A stretch of DNA of 64,000 nt from Chitinophagales bacterium (GTDB taxonomy: Bacteria > Bacteroidota > Bacteroidia > Chitinophagales > LD1), in assembly GCA_026129525.1 (NCBI GenBank), contig JAHCHW010000001.1, forward strand, positions 570,001 to 634,000, read 5' to 3'. The translations under genes were made by a program, and so were the position numbers. The notes beneath the pieces were generated by a model. That model made no database searches and was not told the origin of the DNA. It was given only the letters and a program-made list of their open reading frames with translations. Shown in pieces: positions 1 to 8,321 of the stretch (within the stretch, counting starts at the first letter, position 1; every line of letters starts with the position of its first letter).

Positions 1-457
1 CTACCAAATACGAGCAAGCATTCATTTCTGCTTCGGCATTCAATCCCCTGGCTAACGAAATAACAATATTGTTTCTGAAAATTTTGGCAGTTGACTTGTT
101 GGCATCGTGGTAAAAAATGGAAATAATAAACTCATGCTCACCCACCTTCAGCACTTCGCCATTCATGTATTTGCGTTGGGGCAGGCTGTCCAACAATTCC
201 GGTTTATCGCCCAGTTTTTCTTTCGCCCAGCGAAGCAGCGAGTCAATGCTCTTGCGCTGTTCGTCTTTATCCTGCAATTTGCTTACCCGCAGCAGAATAC
301 CGTTTTTACTTACCGAAACGCGGCTGTTCAATCGTTGCTCAAACAAAATTTTTACCCGCACACTCTGCCCGTTTACCTCAATGCGGTATTCACGCTCCGG
401 AGATACTTCTTCGGGCTTTGGTGCGGCAATAAGATCATCGAACAGCGAAAGAGACAT
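1..457 (-). CDS. YgjP/M48-like metallopeptidase, N-terminal part (partial)
   Basis: The reading frame is open from an ATG at 457 to the window edge, so only the first 152 residues are present. The segment reads as two beta-rich stretches (about residues 24-60 and 95-145) around a helix (about 63-80). The pattern 'SRVSVSKNGILLRVSK' followed by 'YMNGEVLKVGEHEF' resembles the N-terminal half of YgjP/DUF45 zinc peptidase-like proteins, where a substrate-side beta sheet precedes the HExxH zinc site. That zinc site would lie outside the window, so catalysis cannot be confirmed. No neighbour on the same strand is visible. The family assignment rests on general pattern only and could be wrong; the existence of the gene is more certain. 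Confidence 0.55.
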   Translation of the reverse strand, partial: MSLSLFDDLIAAPKPEEVSPEREYRIEVNGQSVRVKILFEQRLNSRVSVSKNGILLRVSKLQDKDEQRKSIDSLLRWAKEKLGDKPELLDSLPQRKYMNGEVLKVGEHEFIISIFYHDANKSTAKIFRNNIVISLARGLNAEAEMNACSYLV

Positions 458-560
458 AAACTGACGGTGCTAAAATGAACAGAAGAATGGTGTACTGGAA
501 AACCACTTTTCAACAATAGGGTTGCTTCTTTATGCGCCTACCTCTGCATACAAATTATTC

Positions 561-568
561 TATTTTTG
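561..568 (+). promoter_or_regulatory. Putative -7 box for clpP
   Basis: TATTTTTG matches the Bacteroidota -7 consensus TAnnTTTG and lies 23 bases before the clpP ATG. No clear -33 TTG occurs at the usual 17-23 base spacing, so this is a half-supported promoter. Confidence 0.35.
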
Positions 569-591
569 GTTCGCTTTATTAAAACTTGTTT

Positions 592-1209
592 ATGAATTTG
601 AAATTGCAAGATGAACCTGAAACTCCTTCTGCCGAGCCGGATAAACTGATTGAAAAATTTGCCGGAGGCATGATGAAGTTCGACAATAAATTTCTCGAAC
701 AGCGAAGAGTGTTTTTGTGGGGACCGGTTACCGATGATTCATCGGAGAAAGTGGTTAATCGCCTGCTTTACTTAGATGCCATTGACCCGGGTAAGGACAT
801 CTACTTTTACATTAACAGCCCCGGTGGTGTAGTTACATCGGGCATGGTGGTGTACGATACCATGCAAATGATTTCTTCGCCCGTACATACTATTTGTATG
901 GGCTTGGCTGCTTCGATGGGTTCTATACTTTTAAGCGGGGGCAAAAAGGGCACGCGCCAAATTTGGCAACACGGCAGGGTAATGATTCACCAGCCATCGC
1001 TGGGCGGCATGTACGGGCAGGCTACCGATATTGAAATTACCGCTAAAGAAATTTTGAAAACAAAAGAAATGAGCGCTCACCTCTTAGCCAAAAACTGCGG
1101 CAAAACGTTTGAGCAGGTAATGAAAGATTTCGACCGCGATTTTTGGTTAAATGCCGAAGAAGCTATTAAGTACGGCATTGTTGACAAAATAGCCGACAAA
1201 CTGAATTAA
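592..1209 (+). CDS. clpP: ClpP-family serine protease (divergent paralogue)
   Basis: Proteolytic subunit of Clp-type proteases, which forms a barrel that degrades unfolded cytoplasmic proteins delivered by a Clp ATPase. The catalytic triad is visible: Ser108 in 'GLAASMGS', His133 in 'VMIHQP' and Asp183 in '[11 protein letters not shown]'; 'YINSPGG' and 'YGQATDIEI' are also family signatures. The protein is 205 residues from the ATG at 592; an upstream in-frame TTG at 586 adds only two residues and is less likely. The N-terminal region lacks the long leader typical of the main Bacteroidota ClpP, and no clpX or tig gene is adjacent, so this may be a second, stand-alone ClpP. Function as a peptidase is secure, the partner ATPase unknown. 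Confidence 0.93.
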   Translation: MNLKLQDEPETPSAEPDKLIEKFAGGMMKFDNKFLEQRRVFLWGPVTDDSSEKVVNRLLYLDAIDPGKDIYFYINSPGGVVTSGMVVYDTMQMISSPVHTICMGLAASMGSILLSGGKKGTRQIWQHGRVMIHQPSLGGMYGQATDIEITAKEILKTKEMSAHLLAKNCGKTFEQVMKDFDRDFWLNAEEAIKYGIVDKIADKLN

Positions 1210-1212
1210 CTT

Positions 1213-1737
1213 CTACTGTTTGTAGAAAGTGTGAATGCACTGATAGCTTCCACCATTAAATGTATAGTTGAAGGTAACCGTTAGGCGGTTGTTCAGCACA
1301 TCAAATGTTCCTTGACCCGAAAAGGCAAAAGCGCCTTGTTGCTGATAGGGAATTTCTATAAATGTACCTTGTGCTCCTCCGGTAGTGTTGTAAATGTAAG
1401 CTGCCGCCTGCACTCCCATATTGAACAAACTGTTCAGGTAAATCTGGTTGGTGTAATTACCTTGTGTAATAAAACTGGTGTAATTGAAAAAGTTGGGGGT
1501 TGAACTGTTACAGGTTTCTGTAACGTTATAATTGCCTATAAACTTCTGATAACTCAGGGTTGCACAATTTGCCCCTTCGTAACCATCAGCACAATAACAA
1601 TTACCCTGAAAACAGGTTTCATAAGGTTGGCAAACAACGTTAGTACAACTTCTGCGCTCGCACGACTGCGCCAGAAAAAAAATCAACGAAACGAAAAATA
1701 CTTTTACGTACGCCTGTGTTCCTGCATATTTGTTCAT
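1213..1737 (-). CDS. Lipoprotein with an EGF-like domain
   Basis: A 174-residue protein with a hydrophobic signal (about residues 10-24) ending in the lipobox 'LAQSC', so it is probably lipidated at Cys26. Directly after it comes a six-cysteine module with spacing C-x4-C-x5-C-x4-C-x1-C-x8-C ('CYCADGYEGANC' at its end), the classic EGF-like pattern normally associated with animal proteins. The remaining ~110 residues are Asn/Thr/aromatic-rich, predicted beta, and unrecognised. It is convergent with clpP, its stop only 3 bases from the clpP stop. Probably surface or periplasmic; the ligand is unknown. Confidence 0.75.
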   Translation of the reverse strand: MNKYAGTQAYVKVFFVSLIFFLAQSCERRSCTNVVCQPYETCFQGNCYCADGYEGANCATLSYQKFIGNYNVTETCNSSTPNFFNYTSFITQGNYTNQIYLNSLFNMGVQAAAYIYNTTGGAQGTFIEIPYQQQGAFAFSGQGTFDVLNNRLTVTFNYTFNGGSYQCIHTFYKQ

Positions 1738-1760
1738 GTTGCTAAAATAAAAAAACGAGC

Positions 1761-2747
1761 ATGAGGTGTTGGTTGTTTACTTTCTGTTTATGTGTTACAT
1801 GTGTACTTAACGCGCAACTACCTGCATTTGATGCACAACAACAACCGCCTGCTCCCGATTATTCTAAGGCAGAACACTGGAGCGCTTTGCCGTTCCGAAA
1901 AGATGAAGCCGATAAAATTCCTTCGTGGGAAACACCGGTAAGCGATTCGGCAAAAACTGTTGATGTGTTTTATATCTACCCCACCATCTATCTGAAAGGA
2001 AAAACATGGAATGCCGATTTAAGTAACACTAAACTCAATAAACGTATTGACACCAAACCCGTGCGCTATCAGGCGAGTGTGTTTAATGCAAGTTGCCGTG
2101 TATATGCCCCGCGGTACCGGCAGTCCATTTTAGACGTATTTTACGATACTACCGGCAACGGTGCCAAATCGCTTGCATTTGCCTACAACGATGTAAAAAA
2201 TGCATTTAAATACTACCTGCAACACTACAATAACGGTCGTCCTTTCATTATTGCTTCGCACAGTCAGGGAACACATCACGCACGCAGATTATTGCAGGAA
2301 ATGATTGACACAACCGATCTGCGTAACCGTATGGTTGCCGCTTATGTAATAGGCTACGCTATTTACGATACCATGTTTACTAACTTGAAACCCTGCGAAG
2401 ATGCTACCGGAACCGGCTGCTACATTACGTGGGCTTCGTATAAAGACGGATACCAGCCGGAAGAGAAAAACCAATTAGCCGGAAATGTTTGTATTAACCC
2501 TGTTACATGGAGCCGTTACCAAACCGACACAGACGGGAACTACAACAAAGGCACATTGCTGTTGAGCTTCCGAAAAAAGTACGACAATGCCTGCCGCACA
2601 AAAATTCATAACAATGTTTTATGGGTAGATAATCATTTGCCAATTGTTGGCACCATGAACAATCTGCACATTGCCGACTACAATTTGTTTTGGTTTGATA
2701 TTCGCGATAACGTTGCCCAACGGGCTCAATCGTTCACAAACAAATAA
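1761..2747 (+). CDS. DUF3089 family alpha/beta hydrolase, exported
   Basis: A 328-residue protein with a signal peptide (about residues 1-18, ending 'VLNA'). The body matches the DUF3089 family of lipase-like alpha/beta hydrolases: 'DVFYIYPTIYLKG' near residue 68, 'APRYRQ' near 116 and the nucleophile elbow 'ASHSQGT' with Ser168. The C-terminal 'DYNLFWFDIRDN' is also typical. It is probably periplasmic and hydrolyses an ester, but the substrate is not known for this family. It is transcribed divergently from the EGF lipoprotein with 23 bases between starts. Confidence 0.85.
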   Translation: MRCWLFTFCLCVTCVLNAQLPAFDAQQQPPAPDYSKAEHWSALPFRKDEADKIPSWETPVSDSAKTVDVFYIYPTIYLKGKTWNADLSNTKLNKRIDTKPVRYQASVFNASCRVYAPRYRQSILDVFYDTTGNGAKSLAFAYNDVKNAFKYYLQHYNNGRPFIIASHSQGTHHARRLLQEMIDTTDLRNRMVAAYVIGYAIYDTMFTNLKPCEDATGTGCYITWASYKDGYQPEEKNQLAGNVCINPVTWSRYQTDTDGNYNKGTLLLSFRKKYDNACRTKIHNNVLWVDNHLPIVGTMNNLHIADYNLFWFDIRDNVAQRAQSFTNK

Positions 2748-2790
2748 CCCCTCCGGCTTGCACGATTATTTCACACTAAAGCGACATCAT

Positions 2791-2798
2791 TAAATTCG
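2791..2798 (+). promoter_or_regulatory. Putative -7 box, TAnnTTCG variant
   Basis: TAAATTCG lies 18 bases before the ATG at 2817. It fits a TAnnTTCG form that recurs before several genes here (11179, 12419, 51919, 58055). No -33 TTG at good spacing. Confidence 0.3.
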
Positions 2799-2816
2799 CT
2801 CACAAAAATTTACATT

Positions 2817-3359
2817 ATGGCTGATAGCAATCTCGGAATCGGTTCAAGAATTCATCACCCAAAATACGGGCGTGGAGTAGTGGTAGATGCCGATGCAGAA
2901 TTTTACAACATTTGGTTTAAGGAAGAAGATGCCACCCGAAGCATTACGCGAAGTTTTGAAGGCATGCAAGTGCTGGAGAAAACCGACAGCGATACTGCAC
3001 CAATAAGTATAGAGGACATTAAAAAAGCGGTGCAACAGTTGATTGAAGAGCGCAGCGACTGGCAGGAAGTTGTAGAACTTGCCGGCAAATGGAACCGCGG
3101 CACTTTGATTTTAAAGCCCGAAGACCCCCAGCTGCAATCCAAAGAAATTCCTATTGAAAACTTTTTTCACAAAATTGTAATGCTGCGCGACCGCCTTCGT
3201 GTAATGGAACAAAAAATAAATGCCCATACCAAGTTTACCGATGAAGACAAAGTAGATTTGCAACAATACATTACCCGCATATACGGCTCGCTAACCACTT
3301 TTAATGTGTTGTTCAAAAATCAGGAACAACAGTTTAGGGGAACAGGAGGTGAGAAATAA
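2817..3359 (+). CDS. Conserved protein with N-terminal CarD/tudor-like fold
   Basis: A 180-residue cytoplasmic protein of unknown function. The first ~55 residues ('GIGSRIHHPKYGRGVVV...') have the 'G-x-x-V-x-H-x-x-(Y/F)-G-x-G-x-V' pattern of CarD- or UvrD-C-terminal-type SH3/tudor modules that contact RNA polymerase or DNA-repair partners. The rest is helical and charged. No catalytic motif is seen. It stands alone between a hydrolase and the convergent korB. Role inferred only from the small N-terminal pattern. Confidence 0.7.
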   Translation: MADSNLGIGSRIHHPKYGRGVVVDADAEFYNIWFKEEDATRSITRSFEGMQVLEKTDSDTAPISIEDIKKAVQQLIEERSDWQEVVELAGKWNRGTLILKPEDPQLQSKEIPIENFFHKIVMLRDRLRVMEQKINAHTKFTDEDKVDLQQYITRIYGSLTTFNVLFKNQEQQFRGTGGEK

Positions 3360-3360
3360 A

Positions 3361-3381
3361 AAAGCGGCACAAAGCCGCTTT
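3361..3381 (-). terminator. Terminator between the 2817-3359 gene and korB
   Basis: Perfect 8-bp stem AAAGCGGC / GCCGCTTT with loop ACAAA. On the minus strand it is followed by a T-rich run (TTTTTTATTT), so it best terminates the kor operon; the other strand has a weaker tail. Confidence 0.75.
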
Positions 3382-3403
3382 AGAAAATTAAAATCATAAT
3401 AGA

Positions 3404-4444
3404 TTAAGCAATCACCCAGGTTTTATCACCACTTAAAATTTTGTTGAGCGGTGTTTTTCCCCTCTTGCTTTGTGCTGCATTTATTTGCGCTGCTACATCT
3501 TCGTCAAAACAAGAGCGGTTTTCTTTGTAAAGCACACCAAACGGACGCGGCATGTGGTGCTTATCATCATAATTGGCAAACTGCGCCAAAATGGAAGCCT
3601 TTACTTTATCCGTTTCATCGTGAATCCACAAGTCATCTTTCGAAACACCATCCGTTAACTCAACAATAGTTGGCGTAAAGCCATCAAGTCTAATTCCTTT
3701 GCTTTCGCTTTGCCCGAAAACCAACGGCTTGCCTTGTTCCAACAATAGCGCTTCTTCTTTCTTGGTTTCTTTTTCGGTGTAAATAAAGAACGCTCCATCG
3801 TTAAATACCGGACAGTTTTGATACACTTCTACAAAAGCAGTTCCCTTGTGTTCGTTGGCTCTTTTAAAAATTGTTTGCTGATGTTTAGGGTCGCGGTCGA
3901 GCGTGCGCGCAAGGAAAGAAGCTTTAGCGCCCAGTGCTAACTCAGCCGGATTAAACGGCTCATCTACCGAACCATAAGGAGTTGATTTGGTCACTTTTCC
4001 TTTTTCGGAAGTAGGTGAGTATTGTCCCTTCGTTAACCCGTAAATCTGGTTGTTGAACATTATGAGTTTAATGTTCGGATTTCTGCGAAGCATGTGAATG
4101 AAGTGGTTGCCGCCTATACTCATCAAATCGCCATCGCCACCAATTACCCAAACATTCAAATCGGGGTTGGCAACTTTTACGCCTGTGGCAATTGCTGTAG
4201 CGCGACCGTGAATGCTATGCATGCCGTATGTATCCATGTAATACGGAAAGCGCGATGAGCAACCAATACCTGATACAAACACCACTTTTTCTTTTTCGGT
4301 TACAAAGTCAGGCAACACGGTTTGCACTTGTTTTAATATCGAATAGTCGCCACAACCCGGGCACCATTTTACTTCCTGATCGCTTACAAAATCTTTAGCC
4401 GTAAGTTTTACAGGTGCATTTTTTTCTAAGGTTTCTGTTTCCAT
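3404..4444 (-). CDS. korB: 2-oxoacid:ferredoxin oxidoreductase, beta subunit
   Basis: Thiamine-diphosphate-binding subunit of a 2-oxoglutarate (or related 2-oxoacid):ferredoxin oxidoreductase, which decarboxylates the oxoacid to acyl-CoA and reduces ferredoxin. Visible motifs are 'KWCPGCGDYSI' (residues 27-36), the TPP/Mg motif 'GGDGDLMSIGG' (102-112) and 'NNQIYGLTKGQ' (131-141). At 346 residues it has the normal length. It is the last gene of a minus-strand operon with a ferredoxin and the alpha subunit, but two small unrelated genes lie between it and korA; the gap to the DUF4160 remnant is 14 bases. Exact substrate cannot be told from sequence alone. Confidence 0.93.
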   Translation of the reverse strand: METETLEKNAPVKLTAKDFVSDQEVKWCPGCGDYSILKQVQTVLPDFVTEKEKVVFVSGIGCSSRFPYYMDTYGMHSIHGRATAIATGVKVANPDLNVWVIGGDGDLMSIGGNHFIHMLRRNPNIKLIMFNNQIYGLTKGQYSPTSEKGKVTKSTPYGSVDEPFNPAELALGAKASFLARTLDRDPKHQQTIFKRANEHKGTAFVEVYQNCPVFNDGAFFIYTEKETKKEEALLLEQGKPLVFGQSESKGIRLDGFTPTIVELTDGVSKDDLWIHDETDKVKASILAQFANYDDKHHMPRPFGVLYKENRSCFDEDVAAQINAAQSKRGKTPLNKILSGDKTWVIA

Positions 4445-4458
4445 GATTTGGATTTTTT

Positions 4459-4720
4459 TCAGATTAACGGTTCAATTGTTTTTAATACCTCGTGCTCCTC
4501 AACCCTCCTCCAGTTTTCCTTGAGTTCTGCCTGATGAATTGTTGCCCATTCTACCACTAGCGCAAGCGCTTTGGGCGGCAAATTGCCTTCTAAATAAGGC
4601 AAAGTCGTTAATGCCAATTTCCGCTTTGTGCTCGCCATAGTGAGCATGAAAATGCGGTGGGTTATGTTCTTTATAATACATATAAATCAGTATTCCGTAA
4701 AACGCACTAATGCGAGGCAT
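4459..4720 (-). pseudogene. DUF4160 protein, frameshifted
   Basis: Two overlapping frames together make one DUF4160 protein. The first starts at ATG 4720 with 'MPRISAFYGILIYMYYKEHN' and 'PPHFHAHYGEHKAEI'; the second continues with 'LPYLEGNLPPKALALVVEW' and ends 'LKTIEPLI' at 4459. The join needs one base to be skipped around 4603-4613, where the minus strand reads ATTAACGACTTTG. There is no evident slippery heptamer, so a one-base insertion (mutation or sequencing error) is likelier than programmed frameshifting. The start overlaps the end of the upstream DUF2442 gene by 14 bases. DUF4160-DUF2442 pairs occur widely and have been suggested to behave like toxin-antitoxin modules; that is not proven. 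Confidence 0.75.
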
Positions 4721-4979
4721 ACTCTTCAAAATTTTTACCAATCAGTTGTAAGTAAACCGAATCGGGACAAATGTCCAACTGATTGCTCCATGCAATTGCT
4801 CCGGTAATTTCATCTATATGAACTTTGTAGAAATTATCAGCATCATCCCAAAATTTAAACACTCCTTTCCCTTTCATGTCACTCAAATCCACTTCGCCCG
4901 ATTTCCCATCAGCATACTTTACCCATATTTTATATCCGGGCAATGGTTTTACTTCAGAAACTTTCGGGAAGAGTTTCAT
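4707..4979 (-). CDS. DUF2442 domain protein
   Basis: A 90-residue protein whose sequence ('LPGYKIWVKYADGKSGEVDL' onward, then 'GVFKFWDD', 'IAWSNQLDICPDSVY') is typical of DUF2442, a small domain usually found beside DUF4160. Its ATG overlaps the korA stop (4-base ATGA type overlap), so it is translationally coupled to korA, and its own 3' end overlaps the DUF4160 start. It is thus locked inside a metabolic operon. Its biochemical role is unknown. Confidence 0.85.
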   Translation of the reverse strand: MKLFPKVSEVKPLPGYKIWVKYADGKSGEVDLSDMKGKGVFKFWDDADNFYKVHIDEITGAIAWSNQLDICPDSVYLQLIGKNFEEYASH

Positions 4980-6856
4980 GCGTTGTAGAGTTCTTTAATC
5001 TTCTCCTTAATTTCTTCGGTAGTAAATGGCAAGCCCTGCACTTTGTTGTAACCAACAGCCGGCACCAAATACTTAGCGCGAATCAACTGCAACAACTGTC
5101 CGCAGTTCATTTCGGGTATCAACACTTTTTCGTAGCTGTGCAGCAACTCGCCCAAGTTTTTCGGGAAAGGATTCATGTGGCGGAGATGAACATGTGCTAC
5201 ATCATAGCCTTCGGCATGTAAATCAATCAAAGCAGTTTTGATGGCGCCATAGGTAGATCCCCAACCAAGCACACACATTTTTCCTTTCGTGTTACCGCTG
5301 TCGGGTTTTGCCAACGGAATAAAATCGGCAATCTTCTCTACCTTTTCCGCACGCAACTTAATCATCAACTCGTGGTTCTTTGAATCGTACGAAACGTTGC
5401 CTGTTTCGTGCTGTTTTTCCAAGCCGCCAATACGATGTTCTAATCCTTTTGTGCCGGGTATTACCCATGGGCGCACTCCGTTTTCATCGCGCTTGTACGG
5501 AAGGAAGTTGCCGCCCGGGTTATTGTTTTCGGTAGTAAATTTTACGTTGATGGGTGGCAGTTGGTCTTCGGTAGGGAAACGCCACGGCTCGGCACCATTG
5601 GCAATGTAACCATCGCTTAAAAACACAACCGGCACCATGTGTTCAATCGAAATTTTTATTGCTTCGTACACGGCATCAAAACAATCAGCCGGTGTAGAAG
5701 CTGCAATTATCGGAAGCGGTGCTTCACCATGTCTTCCGAACATTGCCATCAGCAAATCGGCTTGTTCTGTTTTAGTAGGCAAACCGGTGGAAGGCCCTCC
5801 GCGTTGTATATCTACAATCAGCAACGGAATTTCAAAAATCATTGCCAGCCCCATGGCTTCGGTTTTCAGCGCCATACCGGGACCGGAAGTGGTGGTCATA
5901 CCCAATGCGCCTGTATAGGTTGCACCAATAGCTGAACAGATAGCGGCAATTTCATCTTCTGCCTGAAAAGTTTTTACACCGTTGGCTTTGAATTTCGAAA
6001 GCTCGTGCAAAATATCGGAAGCGGGAGTAATAGGATACGAACCGAGGAACAACTGTAAGCCTGCTTTTTCGGCAGCCGCTACAGCACCGATTGCTACAGC
6101 CTGATTACCCGAAATATTGCGATAGGTACCGGCAGGAAGTTTTGCCGCAGAAATTTTGTAGCGCGTAGTAAAAATTTCGGTGGTATCGCCATAGTTCCAT
6201 CCGGCTTTCAGCACGGTAATGTTGGCATTCAGTATCTCCGGCTTTTTGGCAAATTTTTCTTCGAGCGATTTGATGGTGAAATCCATGCTTTTATCGAACA
6301 TCCAAAAAAGCATGCCCAGCACAAACATGTTTTTGCTGCGCTCAATTTCTTTCATGCCCAAGCCGGAATCTTTCAGCGCTTCTTTGGTAAGGCGGGTAAC
6401 ATCAATTTTGTAAACCGTGTAGCCATCCAGTGTTCCGTCTTCGAGCGGGTTAGCACCTTCGGGATAGTTGGCAAGTTTCAGATTTTTAGAATCGAACCCC
6501 GCAGTGTTTACCACCACAGTTCCGCCTTTGCGAACGCGATGCAAATCGGTTTTCAACGCAGCCGAATTCATGGCTACCAACACATCGTAAAAATCACCCG
6601 GGGTGAAAATTTCCTTGCTGCCAAAATGCACCTGAAAGCCCGACACACCGGCTACTGTTCCGGCCGGAGCGCGAATTTCGGCAGGGTATTCGGGGAAAGT
6701 GGAAATATCTTTACCAAGTAATGCCGAAGTATCGGTGAATTGCATGCCGGTTAACTGCATACCGTCACCGGAGTCGCCACTAAAGCGAACCACCACGCTT
6801 TCGGTTTCTTTAATTTCTGTTTTGCGGGTGGATTTTGTTTCTGTTGTAGTATCCAT
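4976..6856 (-). CDS. korA: 2-oxoacid:ferredoxin oxidoreductase, fused gamma-alpha subunit
   Basis: A 626-residue subunit in which the gamma domain (about residues 20-210, 'VVRFSGDSGDGMQLTG' and 'PAGTVAGVSGFQVHFGS') precedes the pyrimidine-binding alpha domain (about 245-480, 'GSYPITPASDILHEL', 'AEDEIAAICSAIGA', 'TSGPGMALKTEA'), with a C-terminal domain II. This fusion is the standard form in Bacteroidota. It works with korB and the neighbouring ferredoxin in oxidative decarboxylation of 2-oxoglutarate or the reverse reaction. The start at 6856 follows the ferredoxin stop by 24 bases. Confidence 0.94.
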   Translation of the reverse strand: MDTTTETKSTRKTEIKETESVVVRFSGDSGDGMQLTGMQFTDTSALLGKDISTFPEYPAEIRAPAGTVAGVSGFQVHFGSKEIFTPGDFYDVLVAMNSAALKTDLHRVRKGGTVVVNTAGFDSKNLKLANYPEGANPLEDGTLDGYTVYKIDVTRLTKEALKDSGLGMKEIERSKNMFVLGMLFWMFDKSMDFTIKSLEEKFAKKPEILNANITVLKAGWNYGDTTEIFTTRYKISAAKLPAGTYRNISGNQAVAIGAVAAAEKAGLQLFLGSYPITPASDILHELSKFKANGVKTFQAEDEIAAICSAIGATYTGALGMTTTSGPGMALKTEAMGLAMIFEIPLLIVDIQRGGPSTGLPTKTEQADLLMAMFGRHGEAPLPIIAASTPADCFDAVYEAIKISIEHMVPVVFLSDGYIANGAEPWRFPTEDQLPPINVKFTTENNNPGGNFLPYKRDENGVRPWVIPGTKGLEHRIGGLEKQHETGNVSYDSKNHELMIKLRAEKVEKIADFIPLAKPDSGNTKGKMCVLGWGSTYGAIKTALIDLHAEGYDVAHVHLRHMNPFPKNLGELLHSYEKVLIPEMNCGQLLQLIRAKYLVPAVGYNKVQGLPFTTEEIKEKIKELYNA

Positions 6857-6880
6857 TATAGGATGATTATGCTGAAAATT

Positions 6881-7228
6881 TTAGAGGTGGAGTTTTGCCT
6901 TCTTTTCTAATAACTGCTCTTCGGTTTCTACTATCAGTTCATCAGCCACACAGCAGTCAACCGGGCAAACCGAAGCGCACTGCGGCTCATCGTGAAAGCC
7001 TTTACACTCGGTGCATTTATCGGGAACAATGTAGTACACATCGTCAGAAATAGCCTGTTGCGATGTATCGGCATCAACAGATGCGCCCGACATTAAGGTG
7101 TACGAACCGTGTACACTGGTTTTATCTGCAATTTTCCAGCTATCGCCATTGGCGTAAATAGCTCCGTTCGGACACTCGGGCTCGCAGGCTCCGCAGTTAA
7201 TACATGCTTCAGTAATTTTAATTGCCAT
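6881..7228 (-). CDS. 2[4Fe-4S] ferredoxin
   Basis: A 115-residue ferredoxin, first gene of the kor operon and the likely electron acceptor of KorAB. Cluster motifs are 'CINCGACEPECP' (residues 9-20) and, after a ~50-residue insertion, a second set with a widened loop, 'CTECKGFHDEPQCASVCP' with a further Cys. The extended loop and C-terminal helix are of the Alvin-type (low-potential) ferredoxins. Acts in the cytoplasm. Confidence 0.9.
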   Translation of the reverse strand: MAIKITEACINCGACEPECPNGAIYANGDSWKIADKTSVHGSYTLMSGASVDADTSQQAISDDVYYIVPDKCTECKGFHDEPQCASVCPVDCCVADELIVETEEQLLEKKAKLHL

Positions 7229-7332
7229 GTAGAAAGAATTTAGGTTTTAAATAATGGTCTAAAATAGAATTCTTTTGAGAATGCAATAGTGCTGTAAAAA
7301 GAAACACCAAACGACTGTTATTTATCAGTAAA

Positions 7333-7340
7333 CAAAGTTA
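7333..7340 (-). promoter_or_regulatory. Putative -7 box for the ferredoxin-kor operon
   Basis: On the minus strand the sequence is TAACTTTG, a full match to TAnnTTTG, about 105 bases before the ferredoxin start. No TTG at ideal distance, so support is partial. Confidence 0.35.
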
Positions 7341-7386
7341 GGATAATTACGGGCTTGCATTAAATTCACCAACCAAATTAACGTAA

Positions 7387-7737
7387 ATGGGAGCGGCATC
7401 GCTTATATTACTTATTATTTGCGGACTGGCTTTTGCGGGCGGGGCGCTGTTGCTTTCGCGGGTAATTAACCCGGGGTCAACCAATGCTCAAAAAGGCGAA
7501 ACCTACGAATGCGGTGTAGAAACCAAAGGGCAAAGCTGGATTCAGTTTAATGTGGGCTACTATTTGTTTGCGCTCATCTTTCTGATTTTTGACGTGGAAC
7601 TGGTTTTCCTTTACCCGTGGGCGGTAGTGGTAAAAAACATCGGGCTTATTGCTCTGGTAGAGATTGTCATCTTTTTGTTTGTGCTGTTTATGGGATTTTT
7701 GTATGCCCATAAAAAGGGGGCGTTAAAGTGGCAGTAA
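7387..7737 (+). CDS. nuoA: NADH-quinone oxidoreductase subunit A
   Basis: Small membrane subunit of respiratory complex I, 116 residues with three membrane helices (about residues 4-24, 58-78, 85-107). The family signatures 'YECGVETKGQSWIQFNV' and 'FLIFDVELVFLYPWAV' are clear. It is the first gene of a nuoABC operon; spacing to nuoB is 44 bases. Confidence 0.95.
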   Translation: MGAASLILLIICGLAFAGGALLLSRVINPGSTNAQKGETYECGVETKGQSWIQFNVGYYLFALIFLIFDVELVFLYPWAVVVKNIGLIALVEIVIFLFVLFMGFLYAHKKGALKWQ

Positions 7738-7781
7738 AATCAGTCCTTAGTTGTCAGTTGCCAGAAAATACAAAATAGCGA

Positions 7782-8321
7782 ATGGAAGAAAACAAAACAC
7801 CAACACCGTTTCCGGGACAGGTTCACCAAGTTCCCGGTGGCGGAATTTTGGTTTCAAAGTTTGACGATGTGCTTAACTGGGCGCGCTCTAATTCGTTATG
7901 GCCCCTTGTTTTCGGAACCAGTTGTTGTGCTATTGAAATGATGAGTGCCGCTTCAGCCAAGTACGACTGGAGCCGTTTTGGTTTTGAAGTAGCCCGTGCC
8001 ACCCCGCGCCAGGCTGATGTAATTATTATTGCCGGCACCATTGTAAACAAAATGGCGCCCGTGCTCAAGCGACTGTACGACCAAATGGCCGACCCGAAAT
8101 ATGTGATAGCCATGGGCGCGTGCTCTATTTCAGGCGGACCTTTTTTCTACAACACATACAGCGTGGTAAAAGGAGCCGACCATGTAATACCCGTTGATGT
8201 TTACATACCCGGTTGCCCGCCCCGCCCTGAGGCGCTGATACATGCACTGCTTACCTTGCAGGAAAAAATAAAGAGCGGAGCACCGAGAGAAAAGATAATA
8301 ATGGAGGAGTTGAAGAAATGA
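7782..8321 (+). CDS. nuoB: NADH-quinone oxidoreductase subunit B
   Basis: A 179-residue peripheral-arm subunit that carries the terminal 4Fe-4S cluster N2 of complex I. Cluster ligands are visible as the adjacent cysteines in '[11 protein letters not shown]' (Cys48, Cys49), then '[11 protein letters not shown]' and '[14 protein letters not shown]'. The stop overlaps the nuoC start by 4 bases (ATGA). Confidence 0.96.
   Translation: MEENKTPTPFPGQVHQVPGGGILVSKFDDVLNWARSNSLWPLVFGTSCCAIEMMSAASAKYDWSRFGFEVARATPRQADVIIIAGTIVNKMAPVLKRLYDQMADPKYVIAMGACSISGGPFFYNTYSVVKGADHVIPVDVYIPGCPPRPEALIHALLTLQEKIKSGAPREKIIMEELKK

Noticed and set aside
107..478. Plus-strand open frames at the window start
   Set aside because: They overlap a minus-strand frame that is open to the edge and makes a more protein-like product (1-457).
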